36,202 nucleotides of DNA from an uncultured Bacilli bacterium (GCA_947601485.1 CANQGF010000006.1:1-36202), one strand, 5' to 3'. Positions 1 through 8,475 are shown, numbered from the stretch's first letter. The notes: generated by a model from the letters alone, not told the origin. Program-made: numbers and translations.

Positions 1-1
1 T

Positions 2-421
2 TTAAAAAATGGTTATGAAATAAAAGTTATTTATAATATCTTAAATAGAAGAAAACATAAAAAAGAAGAAAAAGAATCTGTAAATATCATTTCTTTAACT
101 AATGGCAAGTTTACTAAAGATGATTTCGAAAAGATTATTTCTTCTTTGGAATTAATGGATATAGATAGGGAATTAAAAGAAAGTTTTATTACGGAATTAG
201 TTACATATATTAATGTCCACACAAGCGATTTTACTGCTCTTACAGATACTTTAACTGATGTTTCTTATGAAGAATTAAAAGAAATAATGATGGACAGCAA
301 TCTAACTGAATTTACTGAAAAGTTAATTGAAAATATGTCTGAAACTTTTTGTATTTCTACAAGTGATTTAATAGGAAAAAAAGAAGTAGAAAAAGGTTTA
401 GCTAGAAAAATTAACAAATAG
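2..421 (+). CDS. C-terminal part of an unrecognised protein (5' end outside window)
   Basis: The reading frame is open from the first bases of the window to a TAG at 419-421, so this is the 3' end of a gene beginning upstream. The internal TTG at 146 is not a convincing start. The last ~105 residues align by eye with the C-terminus of the next gene: both have a (T/R)DDFEKII segment, then (F/I)ITEL(V/I)(T/N)YIN, a V(S/T)Y(E/D) helix and a final (S/M)(D/E)(L)(I/L)G turn. The two genes are therefore tandem paralogs. The visible part is soluble, acidic and helical with no membrane segment. I do not recognise the family and assign no function. The next gene starts 9 bases after this stop in the same frame. 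Confidence 0.75.
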   Translation, partial: LKNGYEIKVIYNILNRRKHKKEEKESVNIISLTNGKFTKDDFEKIISSLELMDIDRELKESFITELVTYINVHTSDFTALTDTLTDVSYEELKEIMMDSNLTEFTEKLIENMSETFCISTSDLIGKKEVEKGLARKINK

Positions 422-430
422 TGGTACTTT

Positions 431-1645
431 ATGGAAAAGAGAAATATTAGTCAAAAAAAGCAAGAAATTTTAAAGAAATATGGTCTTGATGTTACTTTAG
501 AAGAAGCTAGTAATATCAATATAACTGAAACATATGTTGATAGCCAATCTTCTTTTAAGTCCATTACATTTGTTAATCAAGGCACTGACGAAAAAATCAC
601 TTTTTACAGTGGTATTCCTGTTGATGATAACTTGGATTATAATACCACGGTTACTTTTAATAATGAAGAAATTGATTATAATTCTAAAGTAAAGAAAGAT
701 TACTTAAAATTAGATGATTTAAAAGGTGAAATTGTGAGAAAAAGAGCCTGGGCAAATGTTGATACTAAATATGGCAAGTTTTGCTTTTGTTTAGAAGAAG
801 ATAATTTTAAAAAAACAGTCCAACTTTTTTCTTCTAATTATGATGATATTTGGGAACCTTTATCTAGTTATGAAGAGAGCACTATTTTTACCATTACTTA
901 TGATAAAGCGCAAAATATGCATAAACTTTTATTAGGCAACCGCCCAAGTACTTTAGATTTTTTTCCAACCAAAGAAATTAATCTTTATGAAGTAGATAAT
1001 TCATCAATTTATACCTATTCTTCTCGAAATTATTGTCCTGATGAAGGCGTAATTCTTTTAAATGGTCAATTAACATCCCAAAATAATGAAACACTCAAGA
1101 AAATAGCAGAAAGTTTAAAAACAGCGGACAGCTATTATGAAGTAAGAGAAGCTGCTGACACCCAACATACGTCCAAAATTTATTTTGGTAATCTTAATGA
1201 TAAAATCCAAATTTTTAAAGATGATGACCAAATCCATATTATTTATAAGAGCCGTAGAGAATTACACTTTTTAATACCAATTTTTGATTTATGTATCTTA
1301 TCAGAAAATAAAGGCCCATTAACTCGTGATGATTTTGAAAAAATTATAATTGCTCTTCATAATATAGACTTGTTTGATAATTATCAAAACCAACGAATTA
1401 TTACCGAGCTAATAAATTATATAAATACGCATGAAAAAGATAATTTAAATATCCAATCCAAATCATTAAAAAATGTTACTTATGATTATTTATTAAATAT
1501 TATGCAAAATGGTAATATTGCCTTATTAGTAGAAAACTTAATTGATGAAATAAAAGATACATTTAATATTCCGATGGATGAATTATTAGGAACAAATCAA
1601 CAAGTAGAAAGAAGACTTGGCGATTTTGTAAGATATATGAAATAA
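431..1645 (+). CDS. Unrecognised 404-residue protein, paralog of the preceding gene
   Basis: Soluble, acidic protein with no signal peptide or membrane segment. The first ~290 residues look beta-rich (many short alternating hydrophobic strands, residues ~30-290). The C-terminal ~110 residues are helical and match the C-terminus of the upstream gene. It lies in the same frame as that gene, separated only by TAG TGG TAC TTT, and has no clear Shine-Dalgarno sequence, so translation may depend on coupling to the upstream gene. An alternative is that a TAG has split one longer ancestral gene, but the C-terminal domain occurs twice, which favours tandem duplication. Function unknown. Confidence 0.75.
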   Translation: MEKRNISQKKQEILKKYGLDVTLEEASNINITETYVDSQSSFKSITFVNQGTDEKITFYSGIPVDDNLDYNTTVTFNNEEIDYNSKVKKDYLKLDDLKGEIVRKRAWANVDTKYGKFCFCLEEDNFKKTVQLFSSNYDDIWEPLSSYEESTIFTITYDKAQNMHKLLLGNRPSTLDFFPTKEINLYEVDNSSIYTYSSRNYCPDEGVILLNGQLTSQNNETLKKIAESLKTADSYYEVREAADTQHTSKIYFGNLNDKIQIFKDDDQIHIIYKSRRELHFLIPIFDLCILSENKGPLTRDDFEKIIIALHNIDLFDNYQNQRIITELINYINTHEKDNLNIQSKSLKNVTYDYLLNIMQNGNIALLVENLIDEIKDTFNIPMDELLGTNQQVERRLGDFVRYMK

Positions 1646-1664
1646 GTAAGGATTGGTAGCTTAT

Positions 1665-2456
1665 ATGGATTTAGTTAAATTATTATATAAGTATATAAAT
1701 AAATTTATTAATAGTAAAGAACTACTTGCTGATTTAAAGCAAATTGATTTAACAAAATATAGTGAAGATGAAATATTAAAAATAAAAGAGTTAATTAAAG
1801 ATTTAGAAAAAATAATTAAAGAAATACCTAATGAAATTGATGAAATAGAAAAGAAACGTTTAAAAGATATTGATAAATTATTGAATGCTTTAAATGATGA
1901 TAATATTTATAAAAGTTTAGATGATGAAGGCCTAGATTTTATTAAAAGGGAAAAAGATAGCCCAGAAAAAGATAAGAATGTAGTCAATGATGGTGGAAAG
2001 CTTTATGATACTGTAGTAGATCTATTAGATAATAATGAATTAATTAATAAATATTTTGATAAAATGAGTAATAAAGAAATGCTTGAATTTATAACCGAAT
2101 ATATTTCAGTTCCAATAACACCCGCTTTAACTCAAAGTGAGTTTGATGATCTTGTAATGGTGGGAATAAAAGAAGACAAAAGAGAAGCTTTATGGCGTCT
2201 TGCCTTTAATTACAATAATAAAAATAAAGATTTTACTAAAATAGTTGATTACTTCATTTTAAAAAGAGATGCTTATTATTTAGAAGAACTTGTAAGTGCT
2301 GTTAAAGAAGATTTAGATATGGAGCATTTACTTAAAAAAGTTAAGGAAACGAATGATAAAGATTTTATTAATGAAATAATTAGAAGAGGCAAAGACGTAG
2401 ACTATTTATTTAGTGATGAAGAATTAAGGAAAATAAAAGAATTTTTATTAAATTAG
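1665..2456 (+). CDS. Unrecognised helical protein, 263 residues
   Basis: Highly charged, almost entirely helical protein. The N-terminal ~80 residues (rich in K, E, I, L) look like a coiled coil, followed by a polar linker and a C-terminal helical-repeat-like half (residues ~105-263). No signal peptide or membrane segment. I chose ATG 1665 over TTG 1653: the ribosome site AAGGA at 1648-1652 abuts the TTG directly and leaves it no spacer, although its 12-base distance to the ATG is long. The gene starts 19 bases after the preceding stop, so the three left-edge genes probably form one operon. Function unknown. Confidence 0.7.
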   Translation: MDLVKLLYKYINKFINSKELLADLKQIDLTKYSEDEILKIKELIKDLEKIIKEIPNEIDEIEKKRLKDIDKLLNALNDDNIYKSLDDEGLDFIKREKDSPEKDKNVVNDGGKLYDTVVDLLDNNELINKYFDKMSNKEMLEFITEYISVPITPALTQSEFDDLVMVGIKEDKREALWRLAFNYNNKNKDFTKIVDYFILKRDAYYLEELVSAVKEDLDMEHLLKKVKETNDKDFINEIIRRGKDVDYLFSDEELRKIKEFLLN

Positions 2457-2473
2457 TCAAATTGTGTCAATTA

Positions 2474-2502
2474 TTGACAAGTATATAAGAAAATGCTATA
2501 TT
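2474..2502 (+). promoter_or_regulatory. Housekeeping promoter P1 upstream of the 2560 gene
   Basis: TTGACA at 2474-2479, 17-base spacer, TATATT at 2497-2502, with a TG one base before the -10 (TGcTATATT). This is close to an ideal sigma-A promoter with an extended -10. Confidence 0.8.
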
Positions 2503-2506
2503 TCTA

Positions 2507-2534
2507 TTGACAACAAGATCTAAACTATTATATT
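2507..2534 (+). promoter_or_regulatory. Second housekeeping promoter P2 in tandem
   Basis: A second TTGACA at 2507-2512 followed after 16 bases by TATATT at 2529-2534, downstream of P1 and before the strong ribosome site GTGGGGGA at 2547-2554. Confidence 0.6.
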
Positions 2535-2559
2535 TATTAAAATTTTGTGGGGGATTTAA

Positions 2560-3276
2560 ATGAAAAATAAAGATGAAAAAAAAGATTTAGAATTAAATGA
2601 AGAAAATCAAAAAAAAGAAAATAAAGAAGATAGATTTGATAAAATTCAAAAAACTCTAGTAAGTTTAGCAATATTAATGGGCTTATTAGGAGGCACTATA
2701 ACAATGGCTGGAATCTATGATCAATCATTTGACCATACTGAAAAAGAATGTCCTTTTGCTAAAATTCTTCCTAAAAATGATTCAATTAATCATCAAAAAA
2801 ATGCAATGATTAGTGATTATGCATCCAAAGGTATTATTGCTGATGTTCAATATACTGAATTTGATGGAAATGAGCCAGTAAAAGCAGTTTATGCTCCGTC
2901 GGCAGCCTTTAATGTACCAGAGAATTATGAATTATTTACTGATGAAGAAGGTCGTCAATATTGGGTAACTTATGAATACGCTGAACTAATTAAAAATGAA
3001 ATAGATGGTAAAGTATATTATACTGTACCTGAAGGCTATACTATAGGTAGAGATAAAGATGGCAATCTTGTTGGAGTAAAGAAAAGAATTGCAAAAATTG
3101 ATTCCAATTCTTTTGAAGATGATGAAAACTATAAAATTATTAATGGAGTAGTATATATTAAAATAGCAGAAGAAAGTATTGCTCTAGATGGTTATGGTTA
3201 CCGTTCTAGTTATATAGAAAATAAACCAGATGGAACTATAGAAGAAAAATCAGAATATTTAAAATTATCAAGATAA
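2560..3276 (+). CDS. Single-pass membrane protein of unknown function, 238 residues
   Basis: A strongly charged ~31-residue N-terminus is followed by one hydrophobic segment (about residues 32-54) and a ~185-residue acidic, presumably extracytoplasmic domain (type II topology). The domain contains two related segments beginning VPENYELF and VPEGYTIG, each followed by an acidic turn and a hydrophobic strand, which suggests a small internal repeat. ATG 2560 has a strong Shine-Dalgarno GTGGGGGA, and two sigma-A promoters precede it. A terminator separates it from ftsA. Its position just before ftsA and its topology recall DivIB/FtsQ, but I see no POTRA or FtsQ-like sequence, so this is only a positional hint. 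Function unknown. Confidence 0.8.
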   Translation: MKNKDEKKDLELNEENQKKENKEDRFDKIQKTLVSLAILMGLLGGTITMAGIYDQSFDHTEKECPFAKILPKNDSINHQKNAMISDYASKGIIADVQYTEFDGNEPVKAVYAPSAAFNVPENYELFTDEEGRQYWVTYEYAELIKNEIDGKVYYTVPEGYTIGRDKDGNLVGVKKRIAKIDSNSFEDDENYKIINGVVYIKIAEESIALDGYGYRSSYIENKPDGTIEEKSEYLKLSR

Positions 3277-3291
3277 TTATATATAAAAATT

Positions 3292-3343
3292 AAAAGATTC
3301 ATTATTAAGTTAAAGGAAATAACTTGTCAATGAATCTTTTTTT
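3292..3343 (+). terminator. Rho-independent terminator before ftsA
   Basis: A 12-bp perfect stem, AAAAGATTCATT (3292-3303) with AATGAATCTTTT (3329-3340), encloses a 6-bp inner stem AAGTTA/TAACTT and ends in a run of T to 3343. The right arm overlaps the ftsA promoter. Confidence 0.75.
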
Positions 3344-3352
3344 CTGTATAAT
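3324..3352 (+). promoter_or_regulatory. ftsA-ftsZ promoter
   Basis: TTGTCA at 3324-3329, 17-base spacer, TATAAT at 3347-3352, 28 bases before the ftsA start. The -35 lies inside the right arm of the preceding terminator hairpin. Confidence 0.8.
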
Positions 3353-3380
3353 TAAGGTTAGGAAAATAGGAGTGACAATT

Positions 3381-4619
3381 ATGCGTAAGTTTATAGCTAG
3401 TTTAGATATTGGCTCATCACTTATAAAACTGGTTGTTGGTGAAATCGTTAAAAATAAAGTCAATATTTTAGCATGTGTTGAAACTCCTGCAAGAGGGATT
3501 AAAAAGGGGTATATTATTAATCCAGAAAGTGCTACGGAAGCTATTAGTGAAGCTTTTAAAAATGCGGAAAATATTATTGGCTTAAAAATAAAAAAGGTTA
3601 TTGTAACTGTACCAACCACTTATACTGAATGTTTTTTGTCTAGTGCAACGGTCGCTACAATTAGTGAAGATAAAGTAATAAGAAATGCTGATATTGTTAA
3701 AGCAATGCAAAAATGTGTTTATAATAAAATTATGGATCATAAAGAATTAGTAACAGTACTACCTACTAGTTTTGCAATTAATGATGAAATTGTAAGTAAT
3801 CCTCTTAATATGATTTCTGAAAAATTATCAATGAAAGCCATTGTGGTAATTGTACCTAAAAAAAATGTAGAAGGTATTAGTGCTTGTCTTAATCATTTAG
3901 GAGTTGAATTAGTTGATATTGTTATATCACCTTTAGCTGATTATTATGAACATCGGACTAAAGATACAAATAAACAAATTGGAGCAATAGTAAATATTGG
4001 TGAAGAAACAACTACTGTATCAATATTTAATCGAGGAATACTTACTAATTTAGAAGTTGTTGATATTGGTGGTTCAAAAGTTACAAATGATTTAGCTTAT
4101 GTTTATAAAATAAGTTTAGAAGATGCTCAATTTGTGAAAGAACATTTGGCTTTAGCTCATACTAGATTAGCTCAACCGAACGAGTCATTATCCTTTAAAG
4201 ATAAGTATGATGAAAATGTTAAAATTAACCAATATGATGCATCAGAAATCGTAATGGGAAGGCTTACAGAGATTATTAATTTAGCAAAAAAACAAATAAA
4301 TCTCTTAACAAAGAAAGAAATAAGTTATATAATACTTACAGGAGGAGTAACAGAAAGTGGCGATTTTGATATCCTTATGGAAGAATTACTTGGTAATTTA
4401 GGAATTATCGGTAAAGTTGAAGAAATTGGGGCAAGAGATAATAAATATGCTACTGCTGTTGGAATGATTAAATATTATAATAGTAGATTAAAATTAAGAA
4501 ATGTCGATTTTTCGATATTTAATTTAGAAGAACAAGAGGAATTAGGAGGAACACCAGGAATAAGTGTTTCAGATAATTCTTTACTTGGTAAATTATTTGG
4601 ATATTTTTTTGATAATTAA
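3381..4619 (+). CDS. ftsA: Cell division protein FtsA
   Basis: Actin-like ATPase that tethers FtsZ filaments to the membrane at the division site. The 412-residue protein starts with the phosphate-binding DIGSS loop (residues 9-13), has the FtsA-specific 1C/SHS2 region (about 80-165), a second phosphate loop near NIGEETTT, and the adenosine-site ILTGGVTESG near residue 325. It ends with an amphipathic helix, LLGKLFGYFFDN, typical of the FtsA membrane-targeting tail. ATG 3381 follows AGGAGTGA with 5 bases of spacing; a TTG frame start at 3324 lies in the promoter and is rejected. It forms an operon with ftsZ, which begins 9 bases downstream. Confidence 0.96.
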   Translation: MRKFIASLDIGSSLIKLVVGEIVKNKVNILACVETPARGIKKGYIINPESATEAISEAFKNAENIIGLKIKKVIVTVPTTYTECFLSSATVATISEDKVIRNADIVKAMQKCVYNKIMDHKELVTVLPTSFAINDEIVSNPLNMISEKLSMKAIVVIVPKKNVEGISACLNHLGVELVDIVISPLADYYEHRTKDTNKQIGAIVNIGEETTTVSIFNRGILTNLEVVDIGGSKVTNDLAYVYKISLEDAQFVKEHLALAHTRLAQPNESLSFKDKYDENVKINQYDASEIVMGRLTEIINLAKKQINLLTKKEISYIILTGGVTESGDFDILMEELLGNLGIIGKVEEIGARDNKYATAVGMIKYYNSRLKLRNVDFSIFNLEEQEELGGTPGISVSDNSLLGKLFGYFFDN

Positions 4620-4628
4620 GGAGATGAT

Positions 4629-5687
4629 ATGATGAACGAATTACAAATGGATCAAATAGCTAAAATCAAAGTTATAGGTGTTGGTGGCGGTGGCTGCAAT
4701 GCTGTAAATAGAATGATTGAAGAAGGCGTTAAAAGTGTTGAATTTTATGTTGTTAATACGGACTTACAAGTATTAAATATTTCCAAAGCTCAAAATAAAA
4801 TTCAAATTGGTAAATCAATCACTGGAGGTCGCGGTGCTGGAGCTAATCCGGAAATTGGTCGTGCTGCGGCTTTAGAGAGTAAAGGCGAAATTGAAGATGC
4901 TCTAAAAGGTGCCGATATGGTCTTTATTGCTTGTGGTATGGGTGGTGGAACTGGAACAGGAGCTGCCCCAATTATTGCTGAAATTGCTCAAGAACTTGGA
5001 GCATTAACTGTTGGAATAGTTACTAAACCATTTAGATTTGAAGGCAAAAGAAGAAGTGAAAATGCTTTAATTGGTATTGAAGAATTAAAGAAACATGTTG
5101 ATACATTAATTGTTATACCTAATGATAAATTAAGAGATATTATTGATAAAACAACATCATTTGATGATGCCTTTAAAGAAGTAGATAATGTTTTACATAG
5201 AGGTGTTCAATCCATTTCTGACTTAATTGCTGTAACGGGAGTTATTAACCTTGATTTTGCTGATGTTAAAGCAGTTATGGAAAAGAGTGGTACTGCTATT
5301 ATTGGTATTGGTTGCAGTGCTGGAGAAAATAGAGCAGTTGAAGCAGCAAGACAAGCTGTTGCAAGTAGTTTACTTGAAGCCACGATTGATGGCGCAACTA
5401 ATGCGATTGTTAATGTTACTGGTGGTAGTAACCTTACATTATTTGAAATTGAGGATGCTGTTGAAACTGTTAGAGAAGCTGCTAAAAGTGATATCAATAT
5501 TATCTTCGGAGCTATCAAAAACGATAACTTATCTGATGAAGTTATTGTTACCGTTATTGCAACAGGTTTTGATGAGAGTAGTGAACAACAAATATATGAC
5601 ACTAATGAAGTGCCAAAAAGAAGAACGGTACCAACTGATGATGATTTAGAAATTCCACCATTTTTAAGAAATAACGATTTATTTTAA
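4629..5687 (+). CDS. ftsZ: Cell division protein FtsZ
   Basis: Tubulin-like GTPase that polymerises into the division ring. The GTP-binding signature GGGTGTGAA is at residues 105-113, the N-terminal [15 protein letters not shown] loop at 15-29, and the T7 catalytic loop NLDFADVK at 206-213. The C-terminal peptide [12 protein letters not shown] (339-350) is the conserved FtsA-binding tail, reached after only a short linker, giving 352 residues. AAGGAGA at 4618-4624 overlaps the ftsA stop, so the two are translationally linked. ATG 4629 and ATG 4632 are both possible starts. A terminator follows. Confidence 0.97.
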   Translation: MMNELQMDQIAKIKVIGVGGGGCNAVNRMIEEGVKSVEFYVVNTDLQVLNISKAQNKIQIGKSITGGRGAGANPEIGRAAALESKGEIEDALKGADMVFIACGMGGGTGTGAAPIIAEIAQELGALTVGIVTKPFRFEGKRRSENALIGIEELKKHVDTLIVIPNDKLRDIIDKTTSFDDAFKEVDNVLHRGVQSISDLIAVTGVINLDFADVKAVMEKSGTAIIGIGCSAGENRAVEAARQAVASSLLEATIDGATNAIVNVTGGSNLTLFEIEDAVETVREAAKSDINIIFGAIKNDNLSDEVIVTVIATGFDESSEQQIYDTNEVPKRRTVPTDDDLEIPPFLRNNDLF

Positions 5688-5698
5688 TAATATTCCAT

Positions 5699-5727
5699 AA
5701 TACGACAAATTTTGCCGTATTTTTTTT
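5699..5727 (+). terminator. Terminator after ftsZ
   Basis: Hairpin with arms AATACG-a-CAAA and TTTG-c-CGTATT followed by a run of T to 5727. It lies directly upstream of a TATAAT at 5729-5734 that could be the -10 of the spoIIGA promoter. Confidence 0.75.
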
Positions 5728-5749
5728 ATATAATATTTTTGGTGATGAT

Positions 5750-6499
5750 ATGAAAGTCTATGTTGATTTATTATTTGTTTTAAATTTAATATATGACTTT
5801 TTAATTTTAATGACTGTCAGTGTTACTTTAAAAAGAAAAGCTTCTTTTAAAAGAATATTCTTTGCATCTTTATGGGGTGCTTTAACGACTTTTATTATTT
5901 TTATTCCTTTAAATAAATATCTTTTACTAATTTTAAAAATATTAATGGGTCTTATTATGATTGTTATCGCCTATTCTTATAAAAATATTAAATATTTTTT
6001 AAATAATCTTTTATATTTGTATATGACTAGTGTTATTCTAGCTGGTTTTCTTTATTTTTTGAAAATCGAATTTAATAATTTAAGTTATTTACTTATTTTA
6101 AGTATAGCTCCTATAATTTTATATTTATATGTTAAAGAACAAAAGAATTTAAAAAAAGTAATAAATTATTATCGGGAAGTTATTATTACTTTAAAAAATA
6201 ATCAAATTATTACCTTAAAAGGATTTATTGACAGTGGTAATAAATTAAAAGATCCTGTTACTGGTAAATATATTATTTTAGTGAATAAAACTTTAATTGA
6301 AGGCATATATAATATAAGAAGTCCAATGTATGTACCAATTAAAACGGTCAATAAAAAAAGTTTACTTCCTTGCATTAGTATTAAAAATATTAAAATTGAT
6401 AATGTCATTTATAATAATTATTTACTTGGATTATCAGATGATTTAAAAAGTAATGATTTTGATTGTTTACTTAATTATCATTTATTGGAGGATATGTAA
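5750..6499 (+). CDS. spoIIGA: SpoIIGA, pro-sigma-E processing aspartic protease
   Basis: Membrane-bound aspartic protease that cleaves the pro-sequence of sigma-E in the mother cell after asymmetric division. The N-terminal ~130 residues contain five hydrophobic membrane segments. The cytosolic domain holds the catalytic motif GFIDSGNKLKDP, with D161-S-G-N164, matching the family's DSGN box. At 249 residues it is shorter than I recall for the Bacillus subtilis protein (about 309). GGTGATGAT precedes the ATG. Its stop is immediately followed by the sigE start, the classic spoIIG operon arrangement, and that pairing makes the call firm. Confidence 0.93.
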   Translation: MKVYVDLLFVLNLIYDFLILMTVSVTLKRKASFKRIFFASLWGALTTFIIFIPLNKYLLLILKILMGLIMIVIAYSYKNIKYFLNNLLYLYMTSVILAGFLYFLKIEFNNLSYLLILSIAPIILYLYVKEQKNLKKVINYYREVIITLKNNQIITLKGFIDSGNKLKDPVTGKYIILVNKTLIEGIYNIRSPMYVPIKTVNKKSLLPCISIKNIKIDNVIYNNYLLGLSDDLKSNDFDCLLNYHLLEDM

Positions 6500-7183
6500 A
6501 TGTTTAAAAAAATATTATTATTTTTAAAAAGGAAATATAGTGAATGCTTTTTTGTCGGAGCTACTGATAAATTACCCCCACCTTTACCTAAAAAAGAAGA
6601 ATTAGAATATTTAATTAGGGCTAAACAAGGTGATATTGAAGCCCGTAATATTTTAATTGAGCATAATTTAAGATTAGTAGTTTTCTTGGCTAAAAAGTAT
6701 GAAAATACTGGTTTTGATATTGAGGATTTAGTTTCGATTGGTTCGATTGGCTTAATTAAAGGGATTAATACTTATAAAATCGATAAAAATATTAAACTTG
6801 CTACTTACGCATCAAGATGTATTGCTAATGAAATACTGATGTTTTTAAGAAAAAATAAACGTAAAAAAGTAGAAATTAGTTTAGAAGAGACTCTTAATTA
6901 TGATGCGGAAGGTAATGAATTAAGACTTGAAGATATTTTAGGAACGGAACAAGATGTAGTACCAAAGGAATTTGAAAATACTTTAGATAAAGAACTTTTA
7001 AAAAGAGAAATTGCTACTTTAGATAGTAGAGAAAAAGAAATAATGACTTTAAGATATGGTCTTAATAATCGAAGAGAGTATACCCAAAAAGAAGTAGCAG
7101 AAATGCTTGGTATTAGTCAATCATATATATCTAGAATTGAAAAGAAAATTGTAAAAAGACTTCAAAATATTATGAAAATATGA
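6500..7183 (+). CDS. sigE: RNA polymerase sporulation sigma factor SigE
   Basis: Early mother-cell sigma factor. After a short basic-hydrophobic leader (residues 1-15) comes the family segment F(F)VGA.DKLPPPL, then region 2 (EHNLRLVVFLAKKYENTG, DLVSIGSIGLIKGI, KLATYASRCI) and the region 4 helix-turn-helix at the C-terminus (QKEVAEMLGISQSYISRIEK). By alignment with the known Bacillus processing site the pro-sequence here would be only about 15 residues, against roughly 27 in Bacillus. ATG 6500 follows GGAGGAT, which lies within the end of spoIIGA. The stop TGA is embedded in a terminator. Confidence 0.96.
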   Translation: MFKKILLFLKRKYSECFFVGATDKLPPPLPKKEELEYLIRAKQGDIEARNILIEHNLRLVVFLAKKYENTGFDIEDLVSIGSIGLIKGINTYKIDKNIKLATYASRCIANEILMFLRKNKRKKVEISLEETLNYDAEGNELRLEDILGTEQDVVPKEFENTLDKELLKREIATLDSREKEIMTLRYGLNNRREYTQKEVAEMLGISQSYISRIEKKIVKRLQNIMKI

Positions 7184-7195
7184 AGTCTTTTTATT
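7153..7195 (+). terminator. Terminator at the end of sigE
   Basis: Perfect 12-bp stem AAAAAGACTTCA (7153-7164) with TGAAGTCTTTTT (7181-7192), then T-rich sequence. The left arm lies in the coding region and the right arm contains the TGA stop. Confidence 0.85.
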
Positions 7196-7239
7196 TTAAT
7201 TGAAATATGTTAAAATAAATTCCTAATTAGGGTGATATT

Positions 7240-8475
7240 ATGGATTTAAGAATTCTTTTTTATGAAGATGTTTTAAAAGAGTTAGAATATTTAAAAAATA
7301 ATTATCCTTTTAAAAAAATGGATGCTCCTAAAACTTTTTATGGCATAGATATTCCATATTATACTTTAGGAAGTGGCCCTAACCATTTAGTAGTAGTGGG
7401 TGGTACCCATGGATCTGAAATAATATCTGTTGATTTTGTTTTAAGACTAATGATGGGGATAGCTTGCAAATCTGATCCTTTTAATACCCTAAATTTAGAT
7501 GATTATACATTCCATTTTATCCCTGTCCACAATCCCGAAGGATACATTATATCTTCATCGGTAATTAATACTTTAATTAATTCTAAATCTAGTAGCAAGG
7601 ATATTGAAAGTATAGCTAGAGCTTATTATCTTAACTATATGCTTGATGATTTAAAGGCCATCAATTATCCAAACGATAAAAAGCAAAAATTACATCAAAA
7701 ATTTTTTGCTGATGCTACTTATAAATGTATAAGTGAAAAGTATCATGATTTAAGAGAAAATGTTAAAAAGATTTATGATAATGAGGCTATTCCTAAAGGT
7801 AGCATGGTTATTCATCGAGGTAATGGTTTAGGGATAGAAACTAATCGAACTAATTTATTTTATACTCTTAATAAAGATTGTGATTGTTATGGCCCTTTAA
7901 GATACAATAATATTTTAAATAATATGGAAGGTCCTTTAGGAAGCATTCCCAAAGAAGATATCATTGAAAATATCTTTTTAAAAAATTTATTAAATAAATT
8001 ATATAAGGAAAAATTATATTGTGGTTTTATTACTTATCATTCTGCGGGTGGAGAAGTATATGCTTATTTAAGTGATGATGATGAATTATTATGTGATCAA
8101 TCATTAATAGACTATGAACAAAAATATCGGTTTAATGTTATCAATCATCTTTTGGCCAAAAACTATCAAGAAAATACTAAAAGTGAATTAATAAAAGATG
8201 GATACCAAATCCAAAACAGTGGTAGTATTAAAGATTATGATGAATATTTAAGATTATTATATCCTGCTACTTTATTAATTGAATTATCGCCTTTACTTGG
8301 TAATCCTTTAGGTCCTTATGCTTTACAAAGTAATTATGAAGACACTATTAATAGTAATCTAAAAGCTTTTTCTAATTATGCTAAATTAGTTAAACAATAT
8401 AAAAGCTTAATGTACAAGAGTGAATATGTTTTTGATGCAGAAGTATCTAAAAGAATGTTAAAAAATAGATATTGA
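7240..8475 (+). CDS. M14-family zinc carboxypeptidase, cytosolic
   Basis: Zinc metallopeptidase of the carboxypeptidase A / gamma-glutamyl-peptidase superfamily. Visible motifs are the HxxE zinc pair in GGTHGSEI (about residues 65-72), the FHFIPVHNPEGY strand, a likely substrate-binding ETNRTN, the third zinc ligand in ITYHSAGG, and the catalytic glutamate in LLIELSPLLG. It is 411 residues with no signal peptide, so it probably acts in the cytoplasm of the mother cell or forespore. It sits between sigE and sigG. GGTGATATT precedes the ATG. M14 enzymes can cleave peptidoglycan stem peptides or other small peptides; the substrate cannot be told here. Confidence 0.85.
   Translation: MDLRILFYEDVLKELEYLKNNYPFKKMDAPKTFYGIDIPYYTLGSGPNHLVVVGGTHGSEIISVDFVLRLMMGIACKSDPFNTLNLDDYTFHFIPVHNPEGYIISSSVINTLINSKSSSKDIESIARAYYLNYMLDDLKAINYPNDKKQKLHQKFFADATYKCISEKYHDLRENVKKIYDNEAIPKGSMVIHRGNGLGIETNRTNLFYTLNKDCDCYGPLRYNNILNNMEGPLGSIPKEDIIENIFLKNLLNKLYKEKLYCGFITYHSAGGEVYAYLSDDDELLCDQSLIDYEQKYRFNVINHLLAKNYQENTKSELIKDGYQIQNSGSIKDYDEYLRLLYPATLLIELSPLLGNPLGPYALQSNYEDTINSNLKAFSNYAKLVKQYKSLMYKSEYVFDAEVSKRMLKNRY

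Noticed and set aside
5207-5649. Open frames on both strands inside ftsZ
   Set aside because: Shadows of ftsZ; translations are low-complexity and lack starts with ribosome sites.
7181-8475. TGA read as tryptophan (Mollicute code)
   Set aside because: TGA terminates sigE, the M14 gene, lspA, rimM and others exactly where homologs end, and TGG is used for Trp.
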